Below, in pieces: positions 12,089 to 24,109 of a stretch of DNA of 64,000 nt. Each line of letters opens with the position of its first letter. Positions within the stretch are counted from its first letter, which is position 1. Source of the stretch: Antitrichia curtipendula (taxonomy: Eukaryota; Streptophyta; Bryopsida; Hypnales; Leucodontaceae); assembly GCA_951230915.1 (NCBI GenBank), contig OX579641.1, forward strand, positions 11,532,001 to 11,596,000. Reading direction: 5' to 3'. The translations under genes were made by a program, and so were the position numbers. The notes below the pieces were generated by a model, which had not been told where the DNA came from, searched no databases, and worked only from the letters and a program-made list of their open reading frames with translations.

Positions 12089-14007
12089 TTGGAAGCTAAA
12101 CTTTGGATGTTTCCACAAAGGTCTTGGAAACTAGACTTTGGAACTAAACACCTGGGAGGGTCAAAGCTTTGCCGCCAAGTTGGATTTAACACCAACTTTA
12201 GGACTTGGGGACACACCGGGGGTTCAAAGCTCCACCGTCCTAATTTTAACACGCACTCCAGGACTTCTGACACTCACAAGTTCAAAACTTTGCCATGTAT
12301 TGAGGTCCTACACACGGTGAACACGACTTTACACAAAGGTTAGTTCCAAAATGGGGTCACTCCAACACAAGAATGCTCCAAAGGTTAGTGCCACTTGACA
12401 TGCATGGGTTAGTATGATAACGGTTAATGTAAGCACTCAACGATCCACACTAAAGGCCCCCCAAAGCGGCATCGCCAAGGTACGGTGGGGTGTATCTCTC
12501 GGATTAGTACAATCAACCCAGGAATACTTAACAAAAGAGCCCGTTAGTCCAAGTGAACAAGAAGAGAAAGAACCGAACGACACACGCAATAAGGTAGAAG
12601 GACTTCACAAACAACTTCAAAGCTTGAATTCCAACAACAATGGAGCCCAAAAAGAGCTCAAAAAACACCGTAGAGGTTTTTTGGCTAAAATGCCAAAATC
12701 TCCCAACATAAGTTGGACCCACGGACCCAAAACAAGATTTGGAGGTGTTCTTGAGAGAGAAATGGGGACCTTAAATAGGTTTCCAAGGCCCCATCCCTCC
12801 CTCAAGAGTTCTAAGGTAACCTTCTCAACTTGGATTTTCATCCTCATCTTCAAAGATTTTCATCCTCATCTTCAAAGATTTTCATCCTAATCCCTAAAAA
12901 CTACTTTTACCTATCTACGCTAGACCAACCTCCTAACTTTTGGAGATTTACTCCAATCGTCAAACGGATTGCGCCATTGGCTCCAGATCGCCGTGTTTAG
13001 TCCTAGACCCCTCTACCTCCCATATCGAGGCCAAAAACCCATCGTAGGCTAATTTAGTTTAAAAACCAAATCGTAGTAAAATCCTAGATCTTGGAGGTCT
13101 CCTATTTTGAGAAATGTAAATAGCCTAGGGTCTCCGGTAGATGTGAGAGAGTCGGAAAAGACTCTTGGTTGACTTCATTTCACCATCGTATGGTCCCAGG
13201 ATGCCAGTCAACGCGGCGGGGACTCCGCCACGTGATTAATTCTCGAGGAATCTTGCCGGTTTGAGTACTTGCCGCTATCGGAATGTCGTGAAATTTCACG
13301 GAGAGCATTATTAACATAAAAAAAGCTAGTCTAATTTTTAGTGAGATTTTCTGGCAACCTGGGTAATTTCCATGAAATTCCCGTTGGAGGTTAAAAGGGT
13401 TGACCATCCGCAAAAGGTTCTTCTGCAAGTTGAAAGATGACAGAATTTTTCACATGACCTCTTAGGGAGTCACATGAAAGATGTGCAGGTGCGTTTCCAT
13501 ACCTGGCACAATTGGTCAGTGGAGATGAATTGGCCATCTCCTTGAATTAGCGATGGTGCGGTAATCTTTTGCAGCTAGAGGAATCTTGGCGAATTGATTT
13601 TGTCGTTGGACTCCTAGCATGGGATTTATCCTAGGACACCATCCTTGGGCTGTGGATTCCTCCACGGGCCCAGTCTTGCGTCAGTGGCTCCTGTATGCTA
13701 ACAATCGGGGGTTGGGGAATTCTAAACCTAATTCTAGGACCCGACCTAGTGGCCTCGTTGTGGATCCCTCGGACTGACTTAGCCATGAATTGCCACATTC
13801 ATGGTGGGATTTAGCCCTTTTGGGCCTATGTGACTCAAATCCTCCAACTCTAACCGATTCATATCTTTTTATCTATTTTTGGGCCCGGTTTGGTGGGATT
13901 CTAAGTCTAAACACAAATCTAGACCAAATACTATAATGGGTATGTTACAATCCTATTTTGGTTCTACACTCTTTTTATGGTTTTTTGTATATTTTTCTTA
14001 ACTTTAA
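12089..14007. repeat. LTR-like block X2
   Basis: Second copy of block X, in the same orientation and about 2.43 kb downstream of X1. It has the same three aaagctttgccg-type units at its start, the same conserved aagcggcatcgccaagg segment near 12463-12479, and the same end at ttaactttaa. It is cut at that TTAA by the element at 14008-14952. Several short open frames inside it match none of the families I know. Confidence 0.65.
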
Positions 14008-14952
14008 CCCCTAAAGGACCAAATGCCGTTTTTTGACAACATAGCATTTTTGGGCAGCTCACCACGAATGGAATTTTTATTTTTTTTCTTTGAAATTTTC
14101 ACACAAGATGTGCCCAAGGAGTAGCTTTAGGGACCAACAATTTTCATAACTTTTGACCACATGGTTAAAAAGTTATGGTATGATATGTAGTTTTCAATGT
14201 TCGGCGGGCAGCCCGGGCAACAAAAAAAACTTCTTTTAAAATCATTTTCTAGAGAAATAAAAATTTGTAATTGGTTCTCCAGATTTATGTGCACAAGGAA
14301 AGCTTTGAATCGTTCCACTTTGATTTATGAGATGAAAGTTATGAGGAATTTTAGTTGTGGGTAGTTTGCGGGTAGTTATGGAATCTCTACTCTTAAATAA
14401 ACTTTGAAGTCCTTTATTTAACTCAATTTTCAATATTTTTGGAAACAAATATAAACACAAGGTGTAGATTGTTTATTACAACATTACAATCGTTTGGATT
14501 GGCATTTTTCAATTCCATAATTAAATCCTTAACAATTTAGTGTTTTGAATCATTTTCTACTTCTTTCTACTTACTATTTTTTTCCTATATGTTGTACAAT
14601 TCCAAATGATCTGAAAATTTTCAAGAATGTAGCTAACTTGCTTTGAAGAATGAATCCAAAGAGTTACCACCATTTTGGACATTTTTTCATACAAATGTGA
14701 CCATGTGAAGTGCAGCTGCCCGGTTTTTTGCAGGGACAAAAAAAGGGTTTTTGTCACTTCAAATGCTAATATCTTGCAATCTACACGGTGGAAATTTCTG
14801 AAATTTTTTCTACATCTTCTTAAACAAGTTTACTACAAGATCCTACGGCTACAAGTGTCCAAAAATGTTTTTTTTCTAAAATTTGACACTAGTATTAGAA
14901 ATGGCAATTTTGGAGCGATTTTGGTGAAATCATAGTCAAAAACCTTTAGGGG
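14008..14952 (+). mobile_element. TTAA-flanked ~0.94 kb element, copy A
   Basis: The element begins CCCCTAAAGGACC and ends CCTTTAGGGG, and it is flanked by TTAA on both sides (14004-14007 and 14953-14956). It shares its interior with copies at 17535, 20387, 28462, 42601 and 49468. The internal hallmark is a gggcagc / cgggcagctgccc motif pair. It has no coding region. TTAA target sites with CCC-starting ends are the signature of the piggyBac superfamily, so I read this as a piggyBac-like non-autonomous element. The target is a TTAA whose left flank survives unoccupied in block X1. Confidence 0.8.
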
Positions 14953-14956
14953 TTAA

Positions 14957-15140
14957 AAAGCACAAAGGCATGTCCATACAAATAGGCTATATTTCTCTCG
15001 GACTTAATTTAAAAGCACAAGGCCTATCCATTAGGGACGGGCTTAATTTCCTAGTATTGAATTTATAAAGAACAAAAGTCTTTCTATAGGGGTGATTAGA
15101 TTTCTCTTGGATTGAATTTAAAAGCCCAAGGACTTGGCCC
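14957..15140. repeat. Tandem ~56-bp repeat, ~3.3 units
   Basis: Degenerate units of the form aaaagcacaaggcc...ctcggacttaattta repeat at roughly 14957, 15012, 15068 and 15118. Confidence 0.65.
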
Positions 15141-16100
15141 CTTGTTCCAAACTCAACACAATTTGGTTAGATTTTTTAAATTTCTTTTCTTTGGGAAAAA
15201 CCACACCAAGATATTCTTTAAAAGTAGTCACTAGAGTGAAGCTTTGCCGTTCAAAAGAGAAATAAAAGGGAGAAAATAATATAGTTAGTACAAAATAAAG
15301 ATCCATTACTAGAGGGATTTTTTAAAACCACGGATCAACACTTTGTCAACTAGCAATTACGGACTTGAAAAAATTGCAATAAGCAATTCTTTCTAAATGA
15401 CTTCATACAGACTAGACCACGTATCTTGTAGTTCAAGTCTCTAGAAGGATTTTCTACAATAAATTGTGAAATCCCATGCAAAAACTAGTATAAAATGGTT
15501 GGTGACACAATACTTCAAGTTTCCAAAGAAGACCACAAAATGCACGTAGTGTTAGTATATGAAATCAAAACATAACAAAGTAGACAAGATAAGCTCAAAA
15601 AAACCTCCACGTCCTTCAAGGCAAGCTTAAGACTCAAATAAGGAGCAAAATGGCTTCCAAAATGCAAAGTAGACAAAAAGTTTGGCAAAATTGCCAAATT
15701 CTTTAAAAAATGTCAAAAAGTGTCAACTAAAAAAATAAAAAAGGGGTGAAAAGTAAAAGGAGGGAGCGGCCTTTTGTACTTTTCTAAGACCCTATCCCTT
15801 CTAGAATAAAAAACTACCTAGAATAAAAACCTAATCACTTCTAATTACTACAAAACTGAATCTATTGTTGTGATCATTCTAACGTTTATCAAAATTCTCC
15901 AATTTATGTCAAATGGATTGAGCCAAGCTTCAAAAGGCCCAAATTAGCCTAATAAATTTTTAATCTATATTTTTAAAATTCCAAATCATTTGACTTGCAA
16001 AATCCAACAAATTGAAAATAAATAAAAAGACTGCAAAATTCAAATGATGAGTTTACTTTTTCCAAGGGATTTAACTAGATTGGGTTGTTTGTAAGGTTTA
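15141..16100. other. Degenerate X-like sequence, no gene
   Basis: A weak third relative of block X seems present: gaagctttgccgttcaaaag near 15238 and ggcaaaattgccaaattctt near 15683 echo X motifs in the same order. No gene is supported. Confidence 0.4.
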
Positions 16101-17154
16101 TTAACCCCTAAAGTCCCATTGTCCCCTTGGGGGACAAATTGGGTTTAGGGCAGCTCCTACAACCTCAATATTCATCTTAATTTTTTTTAATATGACAAAG
16201 TATATTAGCTTTCTATTAATATAATTTTTATTTCAATTGGTGCTCACGAACAAAAATTATGGCACAAGAGGTCCTTTCTTTTAGTGCAACGGGTAGAATA
16301 CTCTTCATACAAAATAATTCGAAAAAAAATTAAATAATTTTTTTCTCATAGATTGTAATTTTATCTACATGGGAAGCTTTGATTCATTCCATTTGGATCT
16401 TTTATGTGAAAGTTATGAACAATCCTATTTTGGGGCAATTACAACATCTTTTTGAAAAAATAACTTATAGGATTCATATTTTTATTGGAATTTTGGAATT
16501 TTTTCAAAAAAATTGTTTGAAAAGGTTTAGTTTTCTTGCTAAGACAATCTCACCATTGAAATTGTAGTGTTTCAATCCCATCTTAGAGCTATTAACAATT
16601 CAAATTTTTCTTTATGTTGGACCTATTACTTAATAATTTTTTACATAATGAAAATCAAATGAGTGTTTTGGGGGTTTTTTTATCTAGACTTTCAACTCCA
16701 TTATTCAACACAATTTTTTTTTAATTCAAAGTCTATAGTGCAAAAAAATTCCACTAATGGCAGTCGAAGTCATCTAAAATTGTAGGCCAGTGCTCAAAAA
16801 ACCAATTTTTTCCATCTTTGAATGCTAATTTCTTCCAATATATATGGTAAAACTCTATGAAATTTTTATCATATAATTTGAGACAAGATCCTATAGTTAT
16901 ATTCTAAAAAATTTATTATTTTTGTTTACTTGGATGAACATAGTAGAATTGGCAGTTTTTAACAGAAAAATGGCCTTGGGACTTTAGGCAGGGTTGTCAC
17001 AGTGGTCGGGTCGAGGTGATCGGACGGGACGGATGGACGGGCAAACCGGACCGGACAACTAGACGTCTCGGACAGCCCGGACGCCTTTCATTTTTCCAAT
17101 TGACAACTCACTTCCACGGTGGCAGTCCACGTTGGAATCAGGGCGGGGACGTCA

Positions 17155-17385
17155 TCGTCAGGGCGGGGACTTTACAGGGTGCGGACGCGTGGATAGGGCG
17201 CGAACACCAGGTCAGGGTGCGGACGCCAAGTCAAGGCGCGGACATCTAGTCAGGGCACGGACGCCATATCAGGGCGCAGACGTCTCGACGCGGACACCAG
17301 GTCAGGGCGCGGACATCTCGGCGCGGACGTCTTGGCGTGGACGCCTGGATAGGGCGCGGACGTTTGGTTAGGGCGCAGACGTCCC
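17155..17385. repeat. ~19-bp tandem array inside hAT left end
   Basis: About 13 units of the form tcagggcgcggacgtc with variable last bases. Open frames across it are repeat artefacts. Confidence 0.85.
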
Positions 17386-17534
17386 ACTCCTCAGCCACAG
17401 TATGGGGGGAAGTTGAAATAGAAGTTGAACTTGGTTATGAGATTCTTCTTTTCCATAGAGAAGGGGAACCCATTAATGCAGCTAGCCTTTAATTTGATTT
17501 TAGGGGAATATCTTCAAGTCAATGGCTGCATTAA

Positions 17535-18469
17535 CCCCTAAAGGTTTTTGACTATGTTTTCACCAAAACCGCTCCAGAACTGCCATTTCTAATACTAATG
17601 CCAAATTTTAGAAAAAAAACATTTTTTGACACTTGTAACCGTAGGATCTTGTATTAAACTTGTTTAAGAAGATGTGGAAAAAATTTCAGAATTTTCCACC
17701 AAGTGGATTGCAAGATAATAGCGTTTGAATTGACAAAAATCCTTTTTTTGTCCCTGCGAAAAAACGGGCAGCTGCCCTCCACAAGGTCACATTTGTATGA
17801 AAAAATGTCCAAAATGATGGTTACTCTTTGGATTTATTCTTCAAGGCAAGTTGGCCACATGCTTGAAAAATTTCAGATCATTTGAAATTGTACAACATAT
17901 AGGAAAAAAATAGTAAGTAGGAAGAGGTAGAGAATGATTCAAAGCACTAAATTGTCAAGAGTTTATTTATGAAATTGAAAAATGCCAATCCCAACGATTG
18001 TAATGTTGTAATAAACAATCTACACCCAATGTTTTTATTTTTTTTCAAAAATATTGAAAATCGAGTTAACTAAAGGACTTCAAAGTTTATTTTAGAGTAG
18101 AGATTCCATAACTACCCTCAAACTAAGAATCCTCATAACTCTTGACTCATTGATCGGAATGGAATGATTCAAAGCCTCCCACGTACGTATAAATCTAAAG
18201 AACCAATTTCAAATTTTAGTTTTTCTTAAAAGTGATTTTTAAAGAAGTTTAGGGTGCTGCCCTGTCTGCCCGCCGAACAATGAAAATGACATATCATGCA
18301 ATAACTTTTTAACCATGTATTCAAAAGTTACGAAAATTGTTGGACCTTAAAGCTACTCCTCGGGCACATCTTATGCGAAAATTTCAATGAAAAAAAAGAA
18401 AAATTCCGTTCATAGTGAGCTGCCCAAAATCGCTATGTTGTCAAATAACGGTGTTTGGTCCTTTAGGGG
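17535..18469 (-). mobile_element. TTAA-flanked element, copy B (reverse)
   Basis: It has TTAA at 17531-17534 and 18470-18473 and ends CCCCTAAAGG / CCTTTAGGGG. It is 935 bp, in the opposite orientation to copy A, and lies inside the hAT element, so it inserted after the hAT. Non-coding. Confidence 0.82.
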
Positions 18470-19903
18470 TTAAGGGGTCCAACTACTTTTTGAGTTCAAA
18501 GATCATGTGTGGAAGCATGTTGCTCCCTTCTTGGGCCCGGACCTCTCCTTCATGCCTTCACCATGCACTTGCGAACTAGGACCCACCCCGCAAAAAAGGA
18601 AATTTCAGAAAATGAAAATTGACTTGCTTGCTTCAATTAAAAAAAATTTGAAAGTAGATGCTAGAAGTTTTTGGATTTATAACAAAAGATAAGGTCCATA
18701 TTTTTCTTAATTCAAGTTGAAAGATGCATTTGTGAATTCTTCAAATAGGAACTACATTCTTCTTTTCTTTAATTTTCTTTAAATTTTTTTGAAGGTTTAC
18801 CCTTTAAATTGATGATTTAGACATTGAATATTCATAAAACTTGTTTGAAACGTTCAATTTCTTTTTTGCCTACATACTAGGTTTTGCTATTGTAATGGAC
18901 AAATGGAACATTGGAGTTGCATAGGGTTCCCAACAATCATATTGCAATATTATTAAAATTATCCTTAAAATACTTATGTGCCTAAATGTAAAGATTTTCT
19001 AAATACATAACTAACTTTAACATTTGGCTTGTAATTTCATATAAGCCATGTAATCCCAATGTTAAATTACCATCAAAATCCTTCTATGTAGTTATTAAAA
19101 TAAATCAAATTGATTTTTAAAAATTGAAGAAGAATGAAATTATATCACCATACATAAATAATCTAAAAAAATTAAAAATAGAATAAAAAAATGTGGCTAA
19201 TATAAATCATTGAGAATTCAAATGCTCAATTCACCAATAAAAATGTCAAATTCCTATAAATATCCATTAAAGCAATCCAATTTATTTTTAAAAATAGATT
19301 GAAGATGATTGATGTAAATTTTAATAAAATCCAATGTTCAATTTATTAATTTAAAGGGCACACTCTTCTACATACCCACAAAACTAATCCAAAACGGAAT
19401 TTTTTTTTATCAAAATCTAAAATATGAGGTTGATGTAAATCTTGATGCAATTCCAATATTGAATTTAATAATTGGAAGGGCAAGTCTTTGTTCCTATGTA
19501 CAAAAATAGTCTAAATTTGAGATTTAAAAAAAATATTGAATTCACAACATTCAAACTTAATACACAAAATTGTTTTCTAACAAAGACTCTTGTCACGTTG
19601 TATTACAAACTATGACAATCAAAAATTCTTAACAAAATTCTTATACAATAGGTACCAAGTCAAATTTAAATGATAACTCTTGTTTGAATTGAAGATCTAT
19701 AAAAATATGTTAATTTTAGCAACTAAGAAGAGAATTCATCATTCTTTTATTTTAGAAGAAGAATCCTATGTCACATTGAATGAGTGAGGCTCCCCCCTAA
19801 ATCAAATTCTTCTATTGGTTTAACTTTCCAAATATCGTTCCCGCTGATGCATTAGCAGCTGTCCCTGCAGAATTTATTTTGGCAGCAACCTTCTTTGGGG
19901 ATT

Positions 19904-20016
19904 TGCGGCTTCAATTTTAACAATCTTGGGGCGTATAATATACCATTGGAAAGGTATTTTTAAGACCTTTCCAATGGTATATTACACGCCCCAAGATTGT
20001 TAAAATTGAAGTTGCA
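19904..20016. other. Long hairpin, 52-bp stem, 9-nt loop
   Basis: The left arm at 19904-19955 pairs with the right arm at 19965-20016 in 49 of 52 positions. It sits just inside the right GTCCG array of the hAT element. A transcript would fold into a near-perfect stem and could feed small-RNA processing; that is inference. Confidence 0.9.
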
Positions 20017-20067
20017 AAACTGAAATGAAATAGCGTTAATTCCAATGGTGAGATTGTTCTAGCAAAA

Positions 20068-20262
20068 AACGTCCGCGCCCCTACACAGCCTCATTTCCGC
20101 CCTGGCTTCCGTCCGCGTCCCTATTGGTGACGTCCGCGCCCTGGATCCTACTTGGCAGCCAAGTGGCAGCCACATCACCTATTTTTTCAATGACAGAAAG
20201 TCAACTTAGTGTTGAGCACATCGAGCGGGCGAGACCTCTATCGGACGGGCAAACCGGACGTC
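20068..20262. repeat. GTCCG array, right end of hAT
   Basis: Clusters of gtccgcg and cggacggg fill the last ~200 bp before the right inverted end (for example cgtccgcgcc near 20070-20150). It mirrors the left array at 17000-17390. Confidence 0.8.
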
Positions 20263-20386
20263 TGTCCACTATGACAACCCTGACTTTAGGGGTTAAAGTA
20301 AAAAATAATTATTGTTGACTTTGTTTGGACATCGCAAGCTCCTAGTATGTTGGTCAATGGGTCAAATTTTTCTAAATTTTGCTTAA

Positions 20387-21322
20387 CCCCTAAAGGATCA
20401 AAGTGTGTTTTTTGGCAATATAGCGATTTTGGGCAGCTCACTACGAATGGAATTTATATTTTTTTTCTTTGGAATTTTCATAAAACACGTGCCCAAGGAG
20501 TAGCTTTAAGGCCCAACAATTTTCACAACTTTTGACTACATGATTAAAAAGTTATTGCATGATATGTCATTTTCAGTCCTTAGCGGGCAGCACGGGCAGA
20601 AAAAAAAACTTCTTTAAAAATCACTTTTTAAGAAAATAAAAACTTGAAATTGGTTCTTTAGATTTATATGTACACGGAAAGCTTTGAATCATTCCATTTA
20701 GATCTATGAGTCAAAAGTTATAAGGATTCTTAGTTTAAGGGTAGTTATGGAATCTCAACTCTAAAATAAACTTTGAAGCCCTTTATTTAACTCGATTTTC
20801 ATTATTTTTGAAAAAAAATAAAAACAGTGGGTATAGATTGCTTATTACAACATTACAACCGTTGGGATTGGCATTTTTCAATTCCATAAATAAATTCTTC
20901 ACAATTTAGTGTTTTGAATTATTCTCTACCTCTTCCTACTTACTATTTTTTTCCTGTATGTTGTACAATTCCAAATGATCTGAAAATTTTCAAGCATGTA
21001 GCCAACTTGCCTTGAAGAATAAATCCAAAGAGTAACCACCATTTTGGACATTTTTTCATACAAATGTGACCTTGTGAAGGGCAGCTGCCCGTTTTTTCGC
21101 AGGGACAAAAATATGATTTTTGTGAATTCAAACGCTATTATCTTGCAATCCTTATGGTGAAAAATTCTGAAATTTTTTCTACATCTTCTTAAACAAGTTT
21201 AATACAAGATCCTATGGTTACATGTGTCCAAAAATGTTTTTTTTTCTAAAATTTGGCACTAGTATTAGAAATGGCAGTTTTGGAGCATTTTGGGTGAAAA
21301 CATAGTCAAAAACATTTAGGGG
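20387..21322 (+). mobile_element. TTAA-flanked element, copy C
   Basis: TTAA lies at 20383-20386 and 21323-21326, with CCCCTAAAGG at the left and TTTAGGGG at the right. It is 936 bp, in the same orientation as copy A, non-coding, and lies only about 90 bp beyond element D. Confidence 0.82.
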
Positions 21323-21326
21323 TTAA

Positions 21327-24100
21327 GCTCAATGTAATCACCGATTCTAATAGTTGTTAATATTGGAATGCCTTGAAAATTGTACGGGTGCTTTATTAGC
21401 ATTAAGAATTCTTTCCTAATTTTTAGTAGGAGTTCACTATCACCACGGTAATTTCTATGAATTTCCTGTCATTAATAAATACAGTTGACTTCCCATGAAG
21501 TCATTTCTTGCATTTCAAAAAATTCCAATTTTGGGGGGGATAACTTCTAAATAAAGCTTCCAAATACTAAGTGCAAGTTTATATTTTTACTTTATACTAT
21601 TCATAGAAGGTCAAAATTAATTACCTCATGTTTAATTCCTTCGGAGGGGAATCATTTGAGTAGCAAGAAATTTAGACAAACTGATTTTGTCGTTGAGCTA
21701 CTGGTAATTTTATGCTAAAAACACATCTCTTCAATCTTCGGTCATGTGTTCTTTGTATTACTTGGATTTTACCTGCACGTTGTAAAAGCAACTTCTCATA
21801 ATTTTCTCAAAAAGGATGGTGACCTCTACATGGGTCATCTACATTGATTTCTAGAGCTAACAACATCTCCTATAAACTTATGTTTTGTCACATGCACTCA
21901 AAGCTAAAGTCTTGGTTTTATCTAATTTTAATAATTTAAAAAATTCACATCATTCTAGCCAACAGAGTCTATTTCTCTCTCAAATTCCTAACTAACCCTT
22001 TAGACACAAATTAGATACTAAAAACAAGAAATGGAAGTACTTATGGCACTTCTAAACCTTGAAAAAAAATCATTGTAATGATAGGGACTTCTACTAGATA
22101 TGATATAAACACTATTTTAAGACCTTTTTGACTAAAAATCCTATTAAAGTTGCGCAAAAGAAAAAAAAAAAAAATCTCGAGACCTAGGTGACAACTATTG
22201 GGCTCACATCCATCTAACTTTAGAACTTGAACATGTTGCAAGCTTTGGATTCCAACAAAACATGGTCACACCACCTTCGGTGGCAAAGCAGCCTATAGAA
22301 AAAAAAAATTAACCAATTCTTTAAAAAAAATGAAAAACACTAGATTTAGATTTGGATGGACAAATTTTTTCTAAATTCATCCAAATTCAATTCTAAACTC
22401 TATCCTTTAATTTCTTCTAGAATTTAACTTAGTTTCCTACGTATACACAAGTTTTGGACTCTTCTAATCTTTCTCTAGAAGGTTTTAAACTTAGATTCCT
22501 ACTTGTTTGTTTTCAAAACATTCTTAATTGACTTCCATTTTTTCTAGGGACGTTGAATTATTTTTATTAATTTATTATTTTTAGACTTTTAAAACCTGTT
22601 TCCTATATAAATTTGATTCACCTCTCCAAAATGTGAAGACACTTGAAAATTGAATTTTTCTAGTAAAAGTTACGACTGCAAGAAGTTTGACCGCTAATTA
22701 ATACTTCAAATTTCATCCACTAATTACTTCTAACCTACAATTTGGAATTATTTTTCACTTTCACTTTCGAATCCTAGATTTCAACTACTCTTTAAGTTTT
22801 CTTTCTTGTTCTCTTTGAATGAATTTTACTATTCTTCATCCAATTTTGTTCCTAAACTTCATCCACTTATATCTTACTCATTTTAAGTATATTTTCTAAG
22901 AGTCTTACATATTCGGAAACCTTCAGACCTCTTCTACAAGTTTTTGAAACTAAAATTGATATAAAACTTAATTTTAATGGTCTGAATCTAACTTGTACCT
23001 CAATTTCTTCATCTTCGTAATATATACTTCTAACATTCTAGACAATATTGAAAATTAGAATTTTCATCCAAATTCTACATAACTATGGCAATAGATTTAT
23101 GGTAACAAGTACCAAAATTTACTAAAAATAGTAAATTTTGACCAAAATTTTTAGATAGAATCTTTTTTTTACAAATATTATTGAGTTTTCTAATGCATTT
23201 CAAATTTTTGAGCTCAACACTTACATAATCCCCACTTAGCACTCACAAGCTCATGTTCATATTACAAGGGTCAATTCTCCCATATGTAAAGGCCTTTGAG
23301 GCAAAGAAGTTGGGCCAATTCTATAAAATTTTAAAAAATTCAGCCCTTCTCCCGTCCTTTTTCTCTCTTTTTTCAAGTTTGCTCCACACCTAAAGACTAG
23401 GCCAATTCTCCTTGAGGCTGATTGCACAAAATCCACACGATTTGATTTGTTGAAAAAAAAAATATTTTATAAAAAAAAATATTTTAATTGAAATCTAACA
23501 TTGGCCTCGAGGGCAAGAATTGGCTTTCTATTCTTGATGCACTAAATTCATCAAGCTTGGATCATCTTAAATTGTAATTTTTTTAATAAAAAATTTATTC
23601 TACCAAATTAGCCCAGCTTCTAGGTGTAAAAGGGTTTGGATTGATTTAGGCCTTCCATTCAATCACAAGTGAGGATTTGAGGCCTCGTACACAATAAATT
23701 GAACTAAATGAGCCTCTAAGTGTAAAGTAGCCCTAAATATAAGATAGAAGGCTTAAAAAGCGCTCATCTAAGGGGAAAAAGACCCTTGTGCAGAAATGGG
23801 TGGACCAGAAGACTTTTTACATATTTGTGGAAGAAAAGAAATGAAGAATGGAACAATAGAAGTTTTAATTTTAATTTTTTGACTTGGAATGAATAAGATA
23901 TGATTTTTCAAAGTCAAAGGTGCCTAGGTCCTTATTAATGCTCATAGGTGCAATTATGATGAATCAAAACATGTCTTTGAATGGAGCCAGTGAGTTTAAG
24001 AATGATCTACTGTACGTTTCCATTCAATTCACTCCCCATAGTAAATCAAAATTTATTGCAACCCCTAATCGTCCTAGGGTTTCCTCACATAGTTTCAAAT
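21327..24100. other. AT-rich region, no gene
   Basis: I see no coding region, RNA gene or intact element. Long A and T runs dominate. The longest open frames (for example 22041-22241 minus) are low-complexity. Confidence 0.55.
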
Positions 24101-24109
24101 TCATTTCAA

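Larger units (their letters stand above)
16989..20282. mobile_element. Non-autonomous hAT transposon with GTCCG subterminal arrays
   Basis: The 17-bp terminal inverted repeat reads CAGGGTTGTCACAGTGG at the left and the reverse complement of CAGGGTTGTCATAGTGG at the right (16/17). An exact 8-bp target duplication, actttagg, lies at 16981-16988 and 20283-20290. This is diagnostic of the hAT superfamily. The subterminal regions (17000-17390 and 20068-20262) are dense in CGGAC/GTCCG. The 3.3 kb interior has no transposase; it holds a TTAA element (17535-18469), an AT-rich middle and a 52-bp-stem hairpin (19904-20016). It must have been moved by a transposase encoded elsewhere. The transposase at 55.5-58.8 kb, flanked by the same kind of arrays, is the obvious candidate, but that is inference. 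Confidence 0.93.
16105..20292. mobile_element. TTAA element D (diverged), split by a hAT insertion
   Basis: The left end CCCCTAAAGTCCCA follows TTAA at 16101-16104. The right end GGGG at 20289-20292 precedes TTAA at 20293-20296. The sequence left of the hAT ends tgggactttagg, and the hAT duplication actttagg continues into ggttaa, so removing the hAT and one duplicate restores a 14-bp perfect inverted end. The element proper is about 886 bp. It belongs to a different subfamily from copies A, B, C, E, F and G. Confidence 0.8.

Noticed and set aside
6384..14007. Complete LTR retrotransposon
   Set aside because: Direct repeats and TG-type starts are present, but I find no reverse transcriptase, integrase, primer-binding site or polypurine tract, so only LTR-like blocks are claimed.
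14127..14935. Short open frames recurring in all TTAA elements (for example M-D-I-F-S-Y-K-C-D frames)
   Set aside because: They recur because the element is repeated; each copy breaks them at different places and they show no family motif.
19904..20016. Reading the hairpin as a conserved miRNA gene
   Set aside because: The stem is much more perfect than usual for old miRNAs and lies inside a transposon; no known mature miRNA sequence is recognised.
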